Positions 46,917-55,411 of a stretch of 64,000 nucleotides of DNA are shown here, piece by piece. The notes under the pieces were generated by a model that was not told the origin of the DNA, did no database searches, and worked only from the letters and a program-made list of their open reading frames with translations. Both the position numbers and the translations under genes were made by a program. Numbering within the stretch: position 1 is the stretch's first letter; every line of letters begins with the position of its first letter. Source of the DNA: Selenomonadaceae bacterium (lineage in GTDB: Bacteria; Bacillota; Negativicutes; Selenomonadales; Selenomonadaceae). The stretch is from positions 1 to 64,000 of the forward strand of contig JAFUXN010000083.1 of assembly GCA_017477125.1 (NCBI GenBank), in the 5' to 3' direction.

Positions 46917-48128
46917 GTGGTCGACAGAAGGATCACGGCGCTGCTCGGAGCGGGCGCCACGCTCGACATCGGCGGGCTCGACGCTCGATTGCTCACCGCT
47001 TATCTGATCGAACGCAATGAACTGATCGGGAAGATACATTCGACATTGACATCGCTCGACGGGATTAGACACGTCAGTTTCGAGGACATCATGAACGGCG
47101 TTGAGGTTTTGGTGTCGATGAAGATGAGCGGCTCGACGTCGTTGAACGCATTCGCCGACGTCAATCGGGAGTTTGAGAGATTTTCGTTGGCGCAATTGGC
47201 GGAGGCGCACTTGGAACTGTTGAACAGTGCGGGCGATAAGATATACGAGTACGAACAGAAATTCATTCGGGCGAGGAGCCGCAACTTCTTCGTCGATGCG
47301 ATGAATTATGCCGCCGACAAGTTGCCGTGGGACGTCGTCACTTTGAACTATGACACGTGTTTGAATCAAATTTTTGAAGGCAGGTACGTCGACGGATTTG
47401 GAGAGCCCGAGCCTGTGATGAGCCTTGAATCCGATTACGATCTTGCCGGCAGATTTCAACCGAGTCTGTTGAGGGACGCGGGCGAGCGATCGCGGATCAT
47501 GCATCTGCACGGTTGCATCTACTTCGCTCAAGCGATCCCCGAAGACGATCCAAACAAGCATGCGCTGCTCGAATCGGAGTTCGACGCTTACAAATACACG
47601 AGCTATGAGCGGGCGAAATCTCATTGGCAGATCAGTTTTGGCGTGGTCGACAGGAACCAGGCGGGCGACATACTGTTCAACGATCCGATGTTGATTGGGA
47701 CGAAGAAGCCCGATAAATTATTGTTTGCGTACCCTTATGCGGCGTACCTCTGCGAGTTGCAGAATGCGTTGGTCAACAACAGCGGGCTGCTGATAGCGGG
47801 CTACTCGTGCAATGACGTGTACCTGAACAATTTGCTGATCCGAATGACGGAGATGCATGGTTCGGGGCGTCGGATCGTGATCATCAATCGATATGACACG
47901 TCGAAGGTCGGCAAGGCGCATTTGGTGACGGACAATGAATTTCGGGTGTTTGCTCATCTGATGAACGACGCTTATGCCGAGCCGATGAATTTTGATCGCG
48001 ACGAGTGGTTTGAGCATGGAGCGGGCTCATTTGTGTCGACGGACGGTTGCGTTCGAATTTACTTCAACGGGTTGCGAGATGCGATGATCAATCACTGGGA
48101 CGAGATCATAAAATTTTTGAGTGAGTAG
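46917..48128 (+). CDS. SIR2-like domain protein
   Basis: A 403-aa protein with a SIR2-like Rossmann fold of the defence type: LLGAGATLDIGG near residues 9-20 for the NAD-binding loop, VVTLNYDTCLNQIF around 140 with the asparagine and aspartate, IMHLHGCIYFAQ near 197 with the catalytic histidine, and LLIAGYSCNDVYLNNLLI near 295. SIR2 domains in standalone bacterial genes often degrade NAD+ during phage infection and act with a sensor partner; none is obvious here. No C-terminal effector domain is seen. GTG 46917 has GAGGAGG upstream. Family call by motif; a defence role is inferred. Confidence 0.78.
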   Translation: MVDRRITALLGAGATLDIGGLDARLLTAYLIERNELIGKIHSTLTSLDGIRHVSFEDIMNGVEVLVSMKMSGSTSLNAFADVNREFERFSLAQLAEAHLELLNSAGDKIYEYEQKFIRARSRNFFVDAMNYAADKLPWDVVTLNYDTCLNQIFEGRYVDGFGEPEPVMSLESDYDLAGRFQPSLLRDAGERSRIMHLHGCIYFAQAIPEDDPNKHALLESEFDAYKYTSYERAKSHWQISFGVVDRNQAGDILFNDPMLIGTKKPDKLLFAYPYAAYLCELQNALVNNSGLLIAGYSCNDVYLNNLLIRMTEMHGSGRRIVIINRYDTSKVGKAHLVTDNEFRVFAHLMNDAYAEPMNFDRDEWFEHGAGSFVSTDGCVRIYFNGLRDAMINHWDEIIKFLSE

Positions 48129-48149
48129 GGGGCGATTGCCATCAAAGAC

Positions 48150-49046
48150 TTGACGCTGATGAAAATCGACGAGCTGATCGAGAGGTACCCGACGCTCGAA
48201 TGTTGCCGACGCTCGATCGAATATGCGCTCGAGCTGATGATCGGATCGATCAGAACGGGAGGGAAGTTGATAACATGCGGCAACGGAGGCAGTGCTGCCG
48301 ACGCTCAACACATCGTGGGCGAGCTGATGAAGGGCTTTATCCTGCCGCGACCGATCGAGCGGTTTGCTCCGCTGATCTCCGCGCGGATCGATCAAAAATT
48401 TCCGTCGCATGCAGAATATCTCAAGAGTAATTTGCAAGGAACGATCCCTGCGATCTCGTTGGTGGGAGAGACTGCGTTGATGACGGCGTATTCGAACGAC
48501 AAGGCGCCCGATCTGATCTTCGCTCAACAGTTATTGGGTTTGGGGCGAGCGGGCGATGTGTTGATAGCGATCTCGACGTCGGGCAACTCGGCGAATGTGA
48601 TCTACGCGCTTGAGGTGGCGGCGGCGATGAACATCAAGACGATCGGGCTGACGGGACGGACGGGCGGCAAGATGGCGTCGATAGTCGACGTATCGATCAA
48701 TGCGCCGGCTGATCACGCTCACACGATCCAAGAATTTCATCTGCCGATCTATCATGCGCTGTGCCTTGCGCTCGAAGCGGAGTTCTTCTCTGTGGTGACA
48801 CGGAAAAAATATGCATACAGCTATAACGTGTGCGATCAGCCTGACGAAGACATATTCCACAGGCAGTGCGCGGCGCTGGTGAAGCACATTCCCGGACTTG
48901 AGCCCGAGCGCCTCTTACAGGACGTTGATGGTACTCTTATCCAAATCTATCAACACAAGCGTGGAGAGATCAAAGTTGTTAATGATCGCGATACTTGGGC
49001 ATTGTACATCGACAGCGATTTCGACATTGATCCGTACTTCGAATGA
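48150..49046 (+). CDS. GmhA-like SIS protein with an extra C-terminal domain
   Basis: Residues 1-210 form a SIS domain of the phosphoheptose isomerase type: LITCGNGGSAADAQHIVGEL, FPSHAEYL, ALMTAYSNDK, LIAISTSGNSANVIYALE, GLTGRTGGKMA and HTIQEFHLPIYHALC. GmhA makes D-glycero-D-manno-heptose 7-phosphate for LPS. Unlike usual GmhA (about 195 aa), it continues with an 85-residue domain (YNVCDQPDEDIFHRQCAALV, DVDGTLIQIYQHKRGE, YIDSDFDIDPYFE) that is repeated as a separate gene next door. The start is uncertain: TTG 48150 or ATG 48159, neither with a good RBS; a GGGGG stands further upstream near a possible ATT start. Confidence 0.8.
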   Translation: MTLMKIDELIERYPTLECCRRSIEYALELMIGSIRTGGKLITCGNGGSAADAQHIVGELMKGFILPRPIERFAPLISARIDQKFPSHAEYLKSNLQGTIPAISLVGETALMTAYSNDKAPDLIFAQQLLGLGRAGDVLIAISTSGNSANVIYALEVAAAMNIKTIGLTGRTGGKMASIVDVSINAPADHAHTIQEFHLPIYHALCLALEAEFFSVVTRKKYAYSYNVCDQPDEDIFHRQCAALVKHIPGLEPERLLQDVDGTLIQIYQHKRGEIKVVNDRDTWALYIDSDFDIDPYFE

Positions 49047-49068
49047 CGCTTGAACAGGAATGCTCCCA

Positions 49069-49314
49069 ATGAAAGAGTATGCTTATAACTATTCGATTTG
49101 CAACCAACCCGACGAGGACATATTCCACAGGCAGTGCGCGGCGCTGGTAAAACACATTCCCGGACTTGAGCCCGAGCGCCTGTTGCAGGACGTTGATGGT
49201 ACTCTTATCCAAATCTACCATCACAGGCGCGGTGACTTGTTGGTTTGGAATGACATGCAGGTGGGCGGAGTTTATATTGAGAGCGACTTCGACATCGAGC
49301 CATACTTTGAGTGA
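49069..49314 (+). CDS. Standalone copy of the SIS-protein C-terminal domain
   Basis: An 81-aa protein almost identical over its centre to the C-terminal domain of the preceding SIS protein (CNQPDEDIFHRQCAALVKHI and DVDGTLIQIY are shared), while the ends differ (WNDMQVGGVYIESDFDIEPYFE). The DNA of the shared stretch is also nearly identical over about 110 bp, so duplication or conversion was recent. The family is unknown to me. ATG 49069 is chosen because homology begins there; its RBS is weak, so it may be translated by coupling. Confidence 0.6.
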   Translation: MKEYAYNYSICNQPDEDIFHRQCAALVKHIPGLEPERLLQDVDGTLIQIYHHRRGDLLVWNDMQVGGVYIESDFDIEPYFE

Positions 49315-49397
49315 CGCCCGAGCGTAATTTGTTTTTTGATTGACAAGCGGCGATCGATGGTCGATAATGAGTAATCCCAATTGAGAGGAGCAACATC

Positions 49398-50621
49398 ATG
49401 GATTTCAGTCGTTACCTCAAACAATATCCCGATGCCGACGGTCGGTTCGGCAAATACGGCGGCGCGTACCTGCCCGAGCAATTGATCCCGGCGTTCAAGG
49501 AGATCACTCACGCCTACCAAACGATCTGCCACTCGTCGGACTTCATCAACGAGCTCCGTCGAATCCGTAAGGAGTTTCAAGGTCGCCCGACGCCCGTCTA
49601 TCACTGCAAAACTCTGTCGCGCAAACTCGGCAGCTGTCAGATTTACCTCAAGCGCGAGGATTTAAATCACACCGGCGCGCATAAGCTCAACCATTGCATG
49701 GGCGAAGGTCTGTTGGCTCAATTCATGGGCAAGAAGAGGATCATCGCAGAGACCGGCGCGGGTCAACATGGCGTGGCGTTGGCTACCGCCGCGGCGTTCT
49801 TCGGGCTCGACTGCACGATCTACATGGGCGAAGTCGACATCGCAAAGCAAGCTCCCAACGTCGCGCGCATGAAGATTCTCGGCGCGGAAGTCGTCCCGGT
49901 TTCGACGGGGCTCAAGACGTTGAAGGAAGCGGTCGATGCGGCGTTCGAAGATTACCTGCAGAACTACGAGACGACAATCTATTGCATAGGCTCCGCCGTC
50001 GGACCGCACCCGTTCCCGATGATGGTTCGCGATTTTCAATACGTGGTGGGCGTCGAGGCGCGTGAGCAGTTCCAAGAGATGATGGGTTTCCTGCCCGACG
50101 TGGTGACGGCGTGCGTGGGCGGCGGTTCGAACTCGATCGGATTCTTCCTGCCGTTCGTCAATGATCCCGTCGACATAGTGGGCGTTGAGCCGCTTGGTCG
50201 AGGCAAGGAGATGGGCGATCACGCGGCGTCGATGAGCTACGGCACCGAGGGCGTGATGCATGGCTTCGACAGCATCATGTTGAAGGACGCCGAGGGAAAT
50301 CCCGCGCCGGTGTACTCGATCGCGAGCGGTTTGGATTATCCGTCGGTCGGACCCGAGCACGCGTTCCTGCGCGACGTCGGTCGAGTGAAGTACGAAGTGG
50401 CGAGCGACGAGGACGCGGTCGATGCGTTCTTCAAACTGTCGAGGTACGAGGGCATAATCCCCGCGCTCGAGAGTTCGCATGCGGTGGCGTACGCGATGAA
50501 GTTGGCGAAGCAGATGGGCACGGGCTCGATCCTGGTCAATTTGAGCGGGCGCGGCGACAAAGATTTGGATTATGTGATCGATCATTACGGCTACGGTGAG
50601 AAATATGCCGACTTCGATTGA
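49398..50621 (+). CDS. trpB: Tryptophan synthase beta chain
   Basis: TrpB condenses indole with serine to tryptophan using PLP. The 407-aa product has [13 protein letters not shown], the PLP lysine K96 in NHTGAHKLN, the indole tunnel region [20 protein letters not shown], the phosphate loop [10 protein letters not shown], and [13 protein letters not shown]. No trpA or other trp gene lies beside it, so it is a standalone copy, perhaps for indole salvage. GAGAGGAG precedes the ATG. The unknown gene at 50605 overlaps its end by 17 bp. Confidence 0.93.
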   Translation: MDFSRYLKQYPDADGRFGKYGGAYLPEQLIPAFKEITHAYQTICHSSDFINELRRIRKEFQGRPTPVYHCKTLSRKLGSCQIYLKREDLNHTGAHKLNHCMGEGLLAQFMGKKRIIAETGAGQHGVALATAAAFFGLDCTIYMGEVDIAKQAPNVARMKILGAEVVPVSTGLKTLKEAVDAAFEDYLQNYETTIYCIGSAVGPHPFPMMVRDFQYVVGVEAREQFQEMMGFLPDVVTACVGGGSNSIGFFLPFVNDPVDIVGVEPLGRGKEMGDHAASMSYGTEGVMHGFDSIMLKDAEGNPAPVYSIASGLDYPSVGPEHAFLRDVGRVKYEVASDEDAVDAFFKLSRYEGIIPALESSHAVAYAMKLAKQMGTGSILVNLSGRGDKDLDYVIDHYGYGEKYADFD

Positions 50622-51189
50622 GACTCCAAGCGTCGCGATCGAGGAGATCAGATCGGCGATCAACGCTCGGGATCGTGATCGATTGACGGAGCGGATCGAT
50701 CTAAAATCGTTCATCGATCTCGGCTACGACGATGCGATTGATCAGTTGGCGCTCAACTGTGATCGGTTTCATCAAAAATATCCCGACGATCTGTTGTTCA
50801 AGTTCGGCGCGACGGCGTTGCGGGTGTACAACGCGATGTTCCGTTCGGTGCACATCGGATTGATCACGCGTGTCATTCAATCGTACTTCGAGGAGAAGTT
50901 TGACTCGCCGCCGCCGTTCTCGTCCGATCCGATCGGCTGTTGCTCACATCATTTTGATCGACTGGTCGGAGCGATCCGTTCGGAGATCGTTGAGGAGGAG
51001 CGCGACGACGTAACGGTCGAGCTCCGCGCGGAACTGATCGGGACGTTGAGGATCAGATTGGAGACGGCATTGGTCGACGGACGCCGACGAGTGATCAAGA
51101 TCGCCAACGCCGACGAGCTTGTTGAGCCGATCGTCGACATCGCCGAAAGGGTTTGGCCCCGCGAATGGGATCGCGGCATTCAACTGTAA
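50605..51189 (+). CDS. Hypothetical protein coupled to trpB
   Basis: A 194-aa protein beginning within the last 17 bp of trpB, with GGTGAG as RBS. The N-terminal [20 protein letters not shown] pattern, followed by [11 protein letters not shown], is reminiscent of DUF2939-type proteins, in which a helix counts residues of a small domain; the rest is helical and charged ([26 protein letters not shown]). There is no signal peptide. A terminator follows directly. Only the general style is recognised; the function is unknown. Confidence 0.6.
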   Translation: MPTSIETPSVAIEEIRSAINARDRDRLTERIDLKSFIDLGYDDAIDQLALNCDRFHQKYPDDLLFKFGATALRVYNAMFRSVHIGLITRVIQSYFEEKFDSPPPFSSDPIGCCSHHFDRLVGAIRSEIVEEERDDVTVELRAELIGTLRIRLETALVDGRRRVIKIANADELVEPIVDIAERVWPREWDRGIQL

Positions 51190-51198
51190 AAAATATTA

Positions 51199-51223
51199 TC
51201 CGCCCTCGAGCGGAATTTTTTTT
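51199..51223 (+). terminator. Terminator after the trpB operon
   Basis: TCCGC CCTCGA GCGGA forms a short stem-loop, followed by eight T after AA. It lies 9 bp after the stop of the gene at 50605. Confidence 0.75.
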
Positions 51224-51248
51224 GGGCGTGGTATACATTTCGATCGGC

Positions 51249-51277
51249 TTGACAATATTAGGTTATGATTATAGTAT
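51249..51277 (+). promoter_or_regulatory. Promoter of the kor operon
   Basis: A perfect TTGACA (51249-51254) is followed after 17 bp by TAGTAT (or after 15 bp by TATAGT), about 35 bp before the korD start. It is a strong -35 with a weaker -10. Confidence 0.55.
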
Positions 51278-51312
51278 CTATGAGCAATTTATTAGAGCCG
51301 GAGGCTTGAACT

Positions 51313-51522
51313 ATGAAAGCAGAGTTTACGATCAAGAGCGAGCGCTGCAAGGGCTGCGGCATCTGCGTGGCGTTTTGTCCCAAGCAGATACTCGCGCTCG
51401 ACCCGCTCGGCAAAATTTACGTCGCCGACCAAGAGAAGTGCATAGGTTGCGGGCAATGTGAGCTGCGTTGTCCCGACTATGCGATCTTCGTCGACAGAGT
51501 GAAGGAGGCGGGCGCGAAATGA
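51313..51522 (+). CDS. korD: 2-oxoacid:ferredoxin oxidoreductase, ferredoxin subunit
   Basis: A 69-aa protein with two [4Fe-4S] motifs, CKGCGICVAFCP (cysteines 12, 15, 18, 22) and CIGCGQCELRCP. It passes electrons between the TPP-dependent subunits and ferredoxin. Its ATGA end overlaps the start of korA, so the two are coupled. The order D-A-B-C is normal for these operons, but here a foreign gene separates B and C. Confidence 0.9.
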   Translation: MKAEFTIKSERCKGCGICVAFCPKQILALDPLGKIYVADQEKCIGCGQCELRCPDYAIFVDRVKEAGAK

Positions 51523-52667
51523 GTGAAGCGCGATTGATGCAAGGCAATGAAGCGGTCGCCGAGGGAGCATTGATGGCGGGCGTGAGATTTTTTGGCGGAT
51601 ACCCGATCACGCCGTCGACGGAGATAGCCGAGGGCATGGCGAAGATGTTGCCGAAAGTTGGCGGCACGTTTATCCAAATGGAAGACGAGATCGCGAGCAT
51701 GGGCGTAGTATTGGGAGCGTCGCTGGCGGGGCGCAAGGTGTTGACGGCGTCGTCGGGACCGGGCATCAGTTTGAAGCAGGAGCTGATCGGATATGCGGCG
51801 GCGGCTGAAATCCCGGTGGTGATCGTAAATGTTCAGCGCGTTGGACCTTCGACGGGGCAACCGACGGCGCCGAGCCAAGGCGATGTGATGCAAGCACGAT
51901 GGGGGACGCATGGAGATCACCCGATCATCGCATTGAGCCCGTGGAGCGTGCGAGAGGCATTCGAGTTGGCGGTGCGGAGCGTGAACCTGGCGGAGCAATT
52001 CCGCACGCCGGTGATCCTGTTGATGGACGAGATCGTTGGGCACTTGCGTGAGAAGGTTGAGCTGCCCGACGCGGTTGAGATATATCCTCGTCGCAAGCCG
52101 AAGAAGACGCGGGCGGAAGGTTATGAGCCGTATGCGCCCGATGATGATCTGGTGCCGAACATAGCGGATTTCGGCGACGGGTATCATATTCATGTGACGG
52201 GCTTGATTCATGACGAGACGGGATTCCCTGTCGGCAGCCCGAAGGTGACGGAGGACGCGATCAATCGATTGCACCAAAAGATCGAGCGGGCGGCAGATGA
52301 GATCGTCAAGGTCGAAGAGCTGTTCATGGACGATGCGGAATATGCGGTGGTGTCGTTCGGCGGGACGGCGCGGACGGTCTATGAGGCGGTACGAGAAGCT
52401 CGGGAGCGCGGCATCAAAGTCGGCATGCTGAGGCTGATAACGATCTGGCCTTTCGCCGATAAAGCGATTTATGATTTGGCGTCGAGGGTCAAAGGGATAT
52501 TGATGGTCGAGCTCAACTACGGGCAGTTGGTGAATGAAGTGCGTCGGGCGGCGAATGGTCAATGTCGAGTCGATTTGTGCGCGAAGTACAACATGCAGAT
52601 ATTCGAGCCGGAGGAGATCGGCGAAGCGATCGATCGAATGGTAGCGGAGGTGAGCGGCAATGATTGA
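51519..52667 (+). CDS. korA: 2-oxoacid:ferredoxin oxidoreductase, alpha subunit
   Basis: The 382-aa subunit begins RLMQGNEAVAEGALMAGVRF, continues FFGGYPITPSTEIAEGM and SSGPGISLKQELIGYAA, and holds the C-terminal transketolase-like domain. The enzyme interconverts 2-oxoacids with acyl-CoA, CO2 and reduced ferredoxin; 2-oxoglutarate is the most likely substrate, though branched-chain oxoacids are possible. ATG 51519 overlaps the korD stop. It overlaps korB by 8 bp. Confidence 0.92.
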   Translation: MSEARLMQGNEAVAEGALMAGVRFFGGYPITPSTEIAEGMAKMLPKVGGTFIQMEDEIASMGVVLGASLAGRKVLTASSGPGISLKQELIGYAAAAEIPVVIVNVQRVGPSTGQPTAPSQGDVMQARWGTHGDHPIIALSPWSVREAFELAVRSVNLAEQFRTPVILLMDEIVGHLREKVELPDAVEIYPRRKPKKTRAEGYEPYAPDDDLVPNIADFGDGYHIHVTGLIHDETGFPVGSPKVTEDAINRLHQKIERAADEIVKVEELFMDDAEYAVVSFGGTARTVYEAVREARERGIKVGMLRLITIWPFADKAIYDLASRVKGILMVELNYGQLVNEVRRAANGQCRVDLCAKYNMQIFEPEEIGEAIDRMVAEVSGND

Positions 52668-53484
52668 GCGCAGCTACGAAAAATATTTCCGTCGGAACCG
52701 CCTGCCGCACTTATGGTGTCCGGGCTGCGGCAACGGCATAGCGATGAAGGCGATCGTGCAAGCGATCGAGGGCAAGGACGGTTGGACGCAGGACAATACG
52801 ATCATCGTGTCGGGGATCGGGTGTTCGTCTCGAGCGTCGGGCTACATGGATTTCGACACTCTGCACACCGCGCATGGTCGAGCGATCCCGTTTGCGACGG
52901 GTATCAAGTTGGCGCGTCCCGAGCTCAACGTGGTGGTGATCACGGGCGACGGAGACTGCACGGCGATCGGTGGCGGTCACTTCATTCATGGTTGTCGACG
53001 GAACATCGATCTGACGGTGGTGCTGTTCAACAATAACATCTACGGAATGACGGGCGGTCAAGCGTCGCCGATGACTCCGATAGGGAAGCGGGCGACGACG
53101 GCTCCGTACGGTTCTGTTGATCGAGTGTTTGACGCATGCAATCTGGCGCAAGCGGCGGGCGCGACGTACGTGGCGAGGTCGACGGCGTTCCACGTTCAGC
53201 ACCTGGTGAAGATGATTCGCGAGGGGCTCGACAACAAGGGATTCTCGTTTATAGAGGCGCTGGTTCAATGTCCGACGGCGTACGGTCGGCGCAACAAGTT
53301 GGGCGATCCTGCAGAGATGATGGCGTGGATGAGGGACAACGCGATGATGAAGGCGGCGTGGGACAAGCTGCCGGAGGAGAAGCGTCCCGAAGGGAAGTTC
53401 CCGATCGGATTGTTCTACCAATCGGAGGCGATCGACTACGATACCGCATATGATCATGTGATCGACATTGCGGGCGGGCGTTGA
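52660..53484 (+). CDS. korB: 2-oxoacid:ferredoxin oxidoreductase, beta (TPP) subunit
   Basis: The 274-aa TPP-binding subunit with LWCPGCGNGIAMKAI, GIGCSSRASGYMDFDTLHT, the GDGDCTAIGG...NN thiamine motif and NNNIYGMTGGQASP. It forms the active site with the alpha subunit. The gene overlaps korA by 8 bp. Normally the gamma subunit gene would follow at once; instead a gap of 23 bp leads into an FkbM methyltransferase gene. Confidence 0.93.
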   Translation: MIERSYEKYFRRNRLPHLWCPGCGNGIAMKAIVQAIEGKDGWTQDNTIIVSGIGCSSRASGYMDFDTLHTAHGRAIPFATGIKLARPELNVVVITGDGDCTAIGGGHFIHGCRRNIDLTVVLFNNNIYGMTGGQASPMTPIGKRATTAPYGSVDRVFDACNLAQAAGATYVARSTAFHVQHLVKMIREGLDNKGFSFIEALVQCPTAYGRRNKLGDPAEMMAWMRDNAMMKAAWDKLPEEKRPEGKFPIGLFYQSEAIDYDTAYDHVIDIAGGR

Positions 53485-53507
53485 AAAAAATCCTGGGAGG
53501 AGATTCC

Positions 53508-54672
53508 ATGAGAGATTTTGTCAAATTTGTTTCGGATATGCACAGCAATCGATACGCCGTCACGATCAATAAGATCCTCAATGAGGGGGGGGGGTTGCGC
53601 ATTCTTCTCTCTCAACGTGACACCGTACCTGCTGTCGATTGTTCAGTCTCTGCGAGCTCAAAGGTTTAACATCAAATGCATAGTGACGATCTTTCCGTCG
53701 ACCATCGAAAATACTTCCGGCATCGACATTGTTTCGATCAAAGACTTTGCATCGATTAAGCCCGAGCCCGAATACGTGCTTGTCTTCGACGGTTGGGGCA
53801 GCGATTTTAAATTGGCGTCGCATTTTATCAAGAGTAGCGCACCCATCATTTCGCTCGCCGATCAATCAAAAGTCCATTGGATGGCGACGCATTATGATTA
53901 CTACATGAGCCATATGCCCGACATCTACGAGGTCTACAATTCGTTACGTGATGTGGAAAGTCGGCGAGTGTTCTGCGGTTTCTTGATGGCGCGAATTTCC
54001 GGCAAGCTTGGCGACGCTGTTTATGCCGATACTCCTCAATATATTTGTGAGGGATTCATTCCGCGTCCCGGAAGCATCGTTATTGACGGCGGTGCTTGCG
54101 ACGGAGCTACTGCGCCTCGTTTTATCGAACGCGGTTGCAAAGTCATCGGCTTTGAGATGGACAAGAAAAATTTTGAGCTCGCCGCCGCTCTGGGTAAGCA
54201 ACTGAATTTCACCGTCGAAAATCTTGGGCTCGGCTCGTCAAATCGCGAAATAAGTTACACTCACGTCGAAGGAAATATTGGCGCGAGCCATCTCAACGCT
54301 CAAGGCAATGATATTGCCAAGATCGTCACGCTCGATTCGTACGCCGCGGAGCATAATCTGCCGAGCATCGACTTTATAAAACTCGATGTTGAGGGTGCTG
54401 AGCTCGATGTTCTTAAAGGTGCGGCACAATCGATCAAGAAGTGGAAACCCAAGCTGGCGCTTAGTGCCTACCATAAGATTGAAGACCCATGGGAGCTGTT
54501 GAGATTTGTAAGATCGTTGCGTCCGGACTACGAGTTTGCGTTCAGGCACTACGCTTACACTCGGGCAGATGTTCCATTCCTCATCAACGAAAACACTGAA
54601 AGGCTTTACGCCTCGCTCGGTGTGGAGTGCAAGATTCCCTCGCTGCAGGAAGGTGTCCTGTTCTGTCGTTGA
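53508..54672 (+). CDS. Phase-variable FkbM-family methyltransferase, out of frame at a G10 tract
   Basis: ATG 53508 has GGGAGGAG upstream and codes MRDFVKFVSDMHSNRYAVTI..NEGGG, then the frame fails after the G tract at 53585-53594 and stops at 53669. With nine G instead of ten, GAG GGG GGG GGT TGC leads into CAFFSLNVTPYLLSIVQS and a frame that stays open to 54672, a 387-aa protein. Its C-terminal half is an FkbM-type SAM methyltransferase (IVIDGGACDGATAPRFIERG, VIGFEMDKKN, DFIKLDVEGAELDVL). The N-terminal half is not recognised. FkbM enzymes often O-methylate surface sugars. The codon use is more AT-rich than the kor genes. The sequenced state is OFF; length change of the tract would switch it ON. 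Confidence 0.85.
53585..53594 (+). repeat. Poly-G tract (10 G), slippage-prone
   Basis: Ten consecutive G near codon 26 of the FkbM gene. Nine (or six, or twelve) would restore the long frame. Poly-G tracts of this length near the 5' end of surface-glycan methyltransferases and glycosyltransferases are the classical slipped-strand phase-variation switch in Campylobacter. Confidence 0.9.
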
Positions 54673-54709
54673 AAATTGATTGCATTCGAGTATACATCGA
54701 AATGAAGTC

Positions 54710-54737
54710 TTGACAATCGATCGCCGTTGAGTATAAT
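54710..54737 (+). promoter_or_regulatory. Promoter for korC
   Basis: Perfect TTGACA (54710-54715), a 16-bp spacer and perfect TATAAT (54732-54737), 78 bp before korC. It lets the gamma subunit be made despite the inserted gene. Confidence 0.8.
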
Positions 54738-54814
54738 GCAAACTATGAGGAATGAGTTATAGTTCATATCAGGCAAGCGACATAGAAGCAGAGATTTTGT
54801 AGGAGGAACCGACG

Positions 54815-55339
54815 ATGAGAAGACAGATGAGACTTTCAGGATCAGGCGGACAAGGAGTCATCACGGCAGCGATCATCTTGGCGGAAGCAGCCGTATCGGA
54901 AGGGAAGCAAGCGGTGCAGTCTCAGTCCTACGGACCGGAGGCGCGCGGCGGAGCATCGAAGTCTGAAGTCATCATCGACGATGGAACGATCTTTCACCCG
55001 CATGTCAAACACCCCGATTGCGTGTTGGCAATGACGCAGAAGGCGGCGGACAAATACTTCGCGGATATGGATCCGAACGGAGTGCTGGTGTTGGATTCGG
55101 ACTTGGTGCCGAGTGTGCCGGACGTGAAGAACGTGGTGCAGATTCCGATCACCAAGCTCGCGGTTGAGAAGGTGGGCAAGGCTCTGTTCGCAAACATCGT
55201 GGCATTGGGAGCGCTGGTAAAATTGACGAAGATCGTTGAGCTCGATACGATCAAACGTTCGGTCGCCAATCGCGTTCCGCCCTCGACGGTTGAGAAGAAT
55301 ATGTACGCACTGCAGCTCGGTTATGATGCGGTCGCGTGA
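54815..55339 (+). CDS. korC: 2-oxoacid:ferredoxin oxidoreductase, gamma subunit
   Basis: The 174-aa subunit begins MRRQMRLSGSGGQGVITAAI, the gamma-subunit signature, and continues QSYGPEARGGASKSEVIIDD. It completes the KorABCD complex. AGGAGG precedes the ATG. It is separated from korB by 1.33 kb carrying the FkbM gene but has its own strong promoter and a good terminator. Confidence 0.92.
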   Translation: MRRQMRLSGSGGQGVITAAIILAEAAVSEGKQAVQSQSYGPEARGGASKSEVIIDDGTIFHPHVKHPDCVLAMTQKAADKYFADMDPNGVLVLDSDLVPSVPDVKNVVQIPITKLAVEKVGKALFANIVALGALVKLTKIVELDTIKRSVANRVPPSTVEKNMYALQLGYDAVA

Positions 55340-55359
55340 TTGATAAACGGCATAAAAAG

Positions 55360-55392
55360 AACCGCTTGCGTCAAACGGCGCAGGCGGTTTTT
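55360..55392 (+). terminator. Terminator after korC
   Basis: AACCGCTTGCG (55360-55370) pairs with CGCAGGCGGTT (55379-55389), one G-T pair, then T residues. It lies 20 bp after the korC stop and could also serve convergent serC in part. Confidence 0.85.
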
Positions 55393-55411
55393 GATTGCCT
55401 TCGTATTAAAT

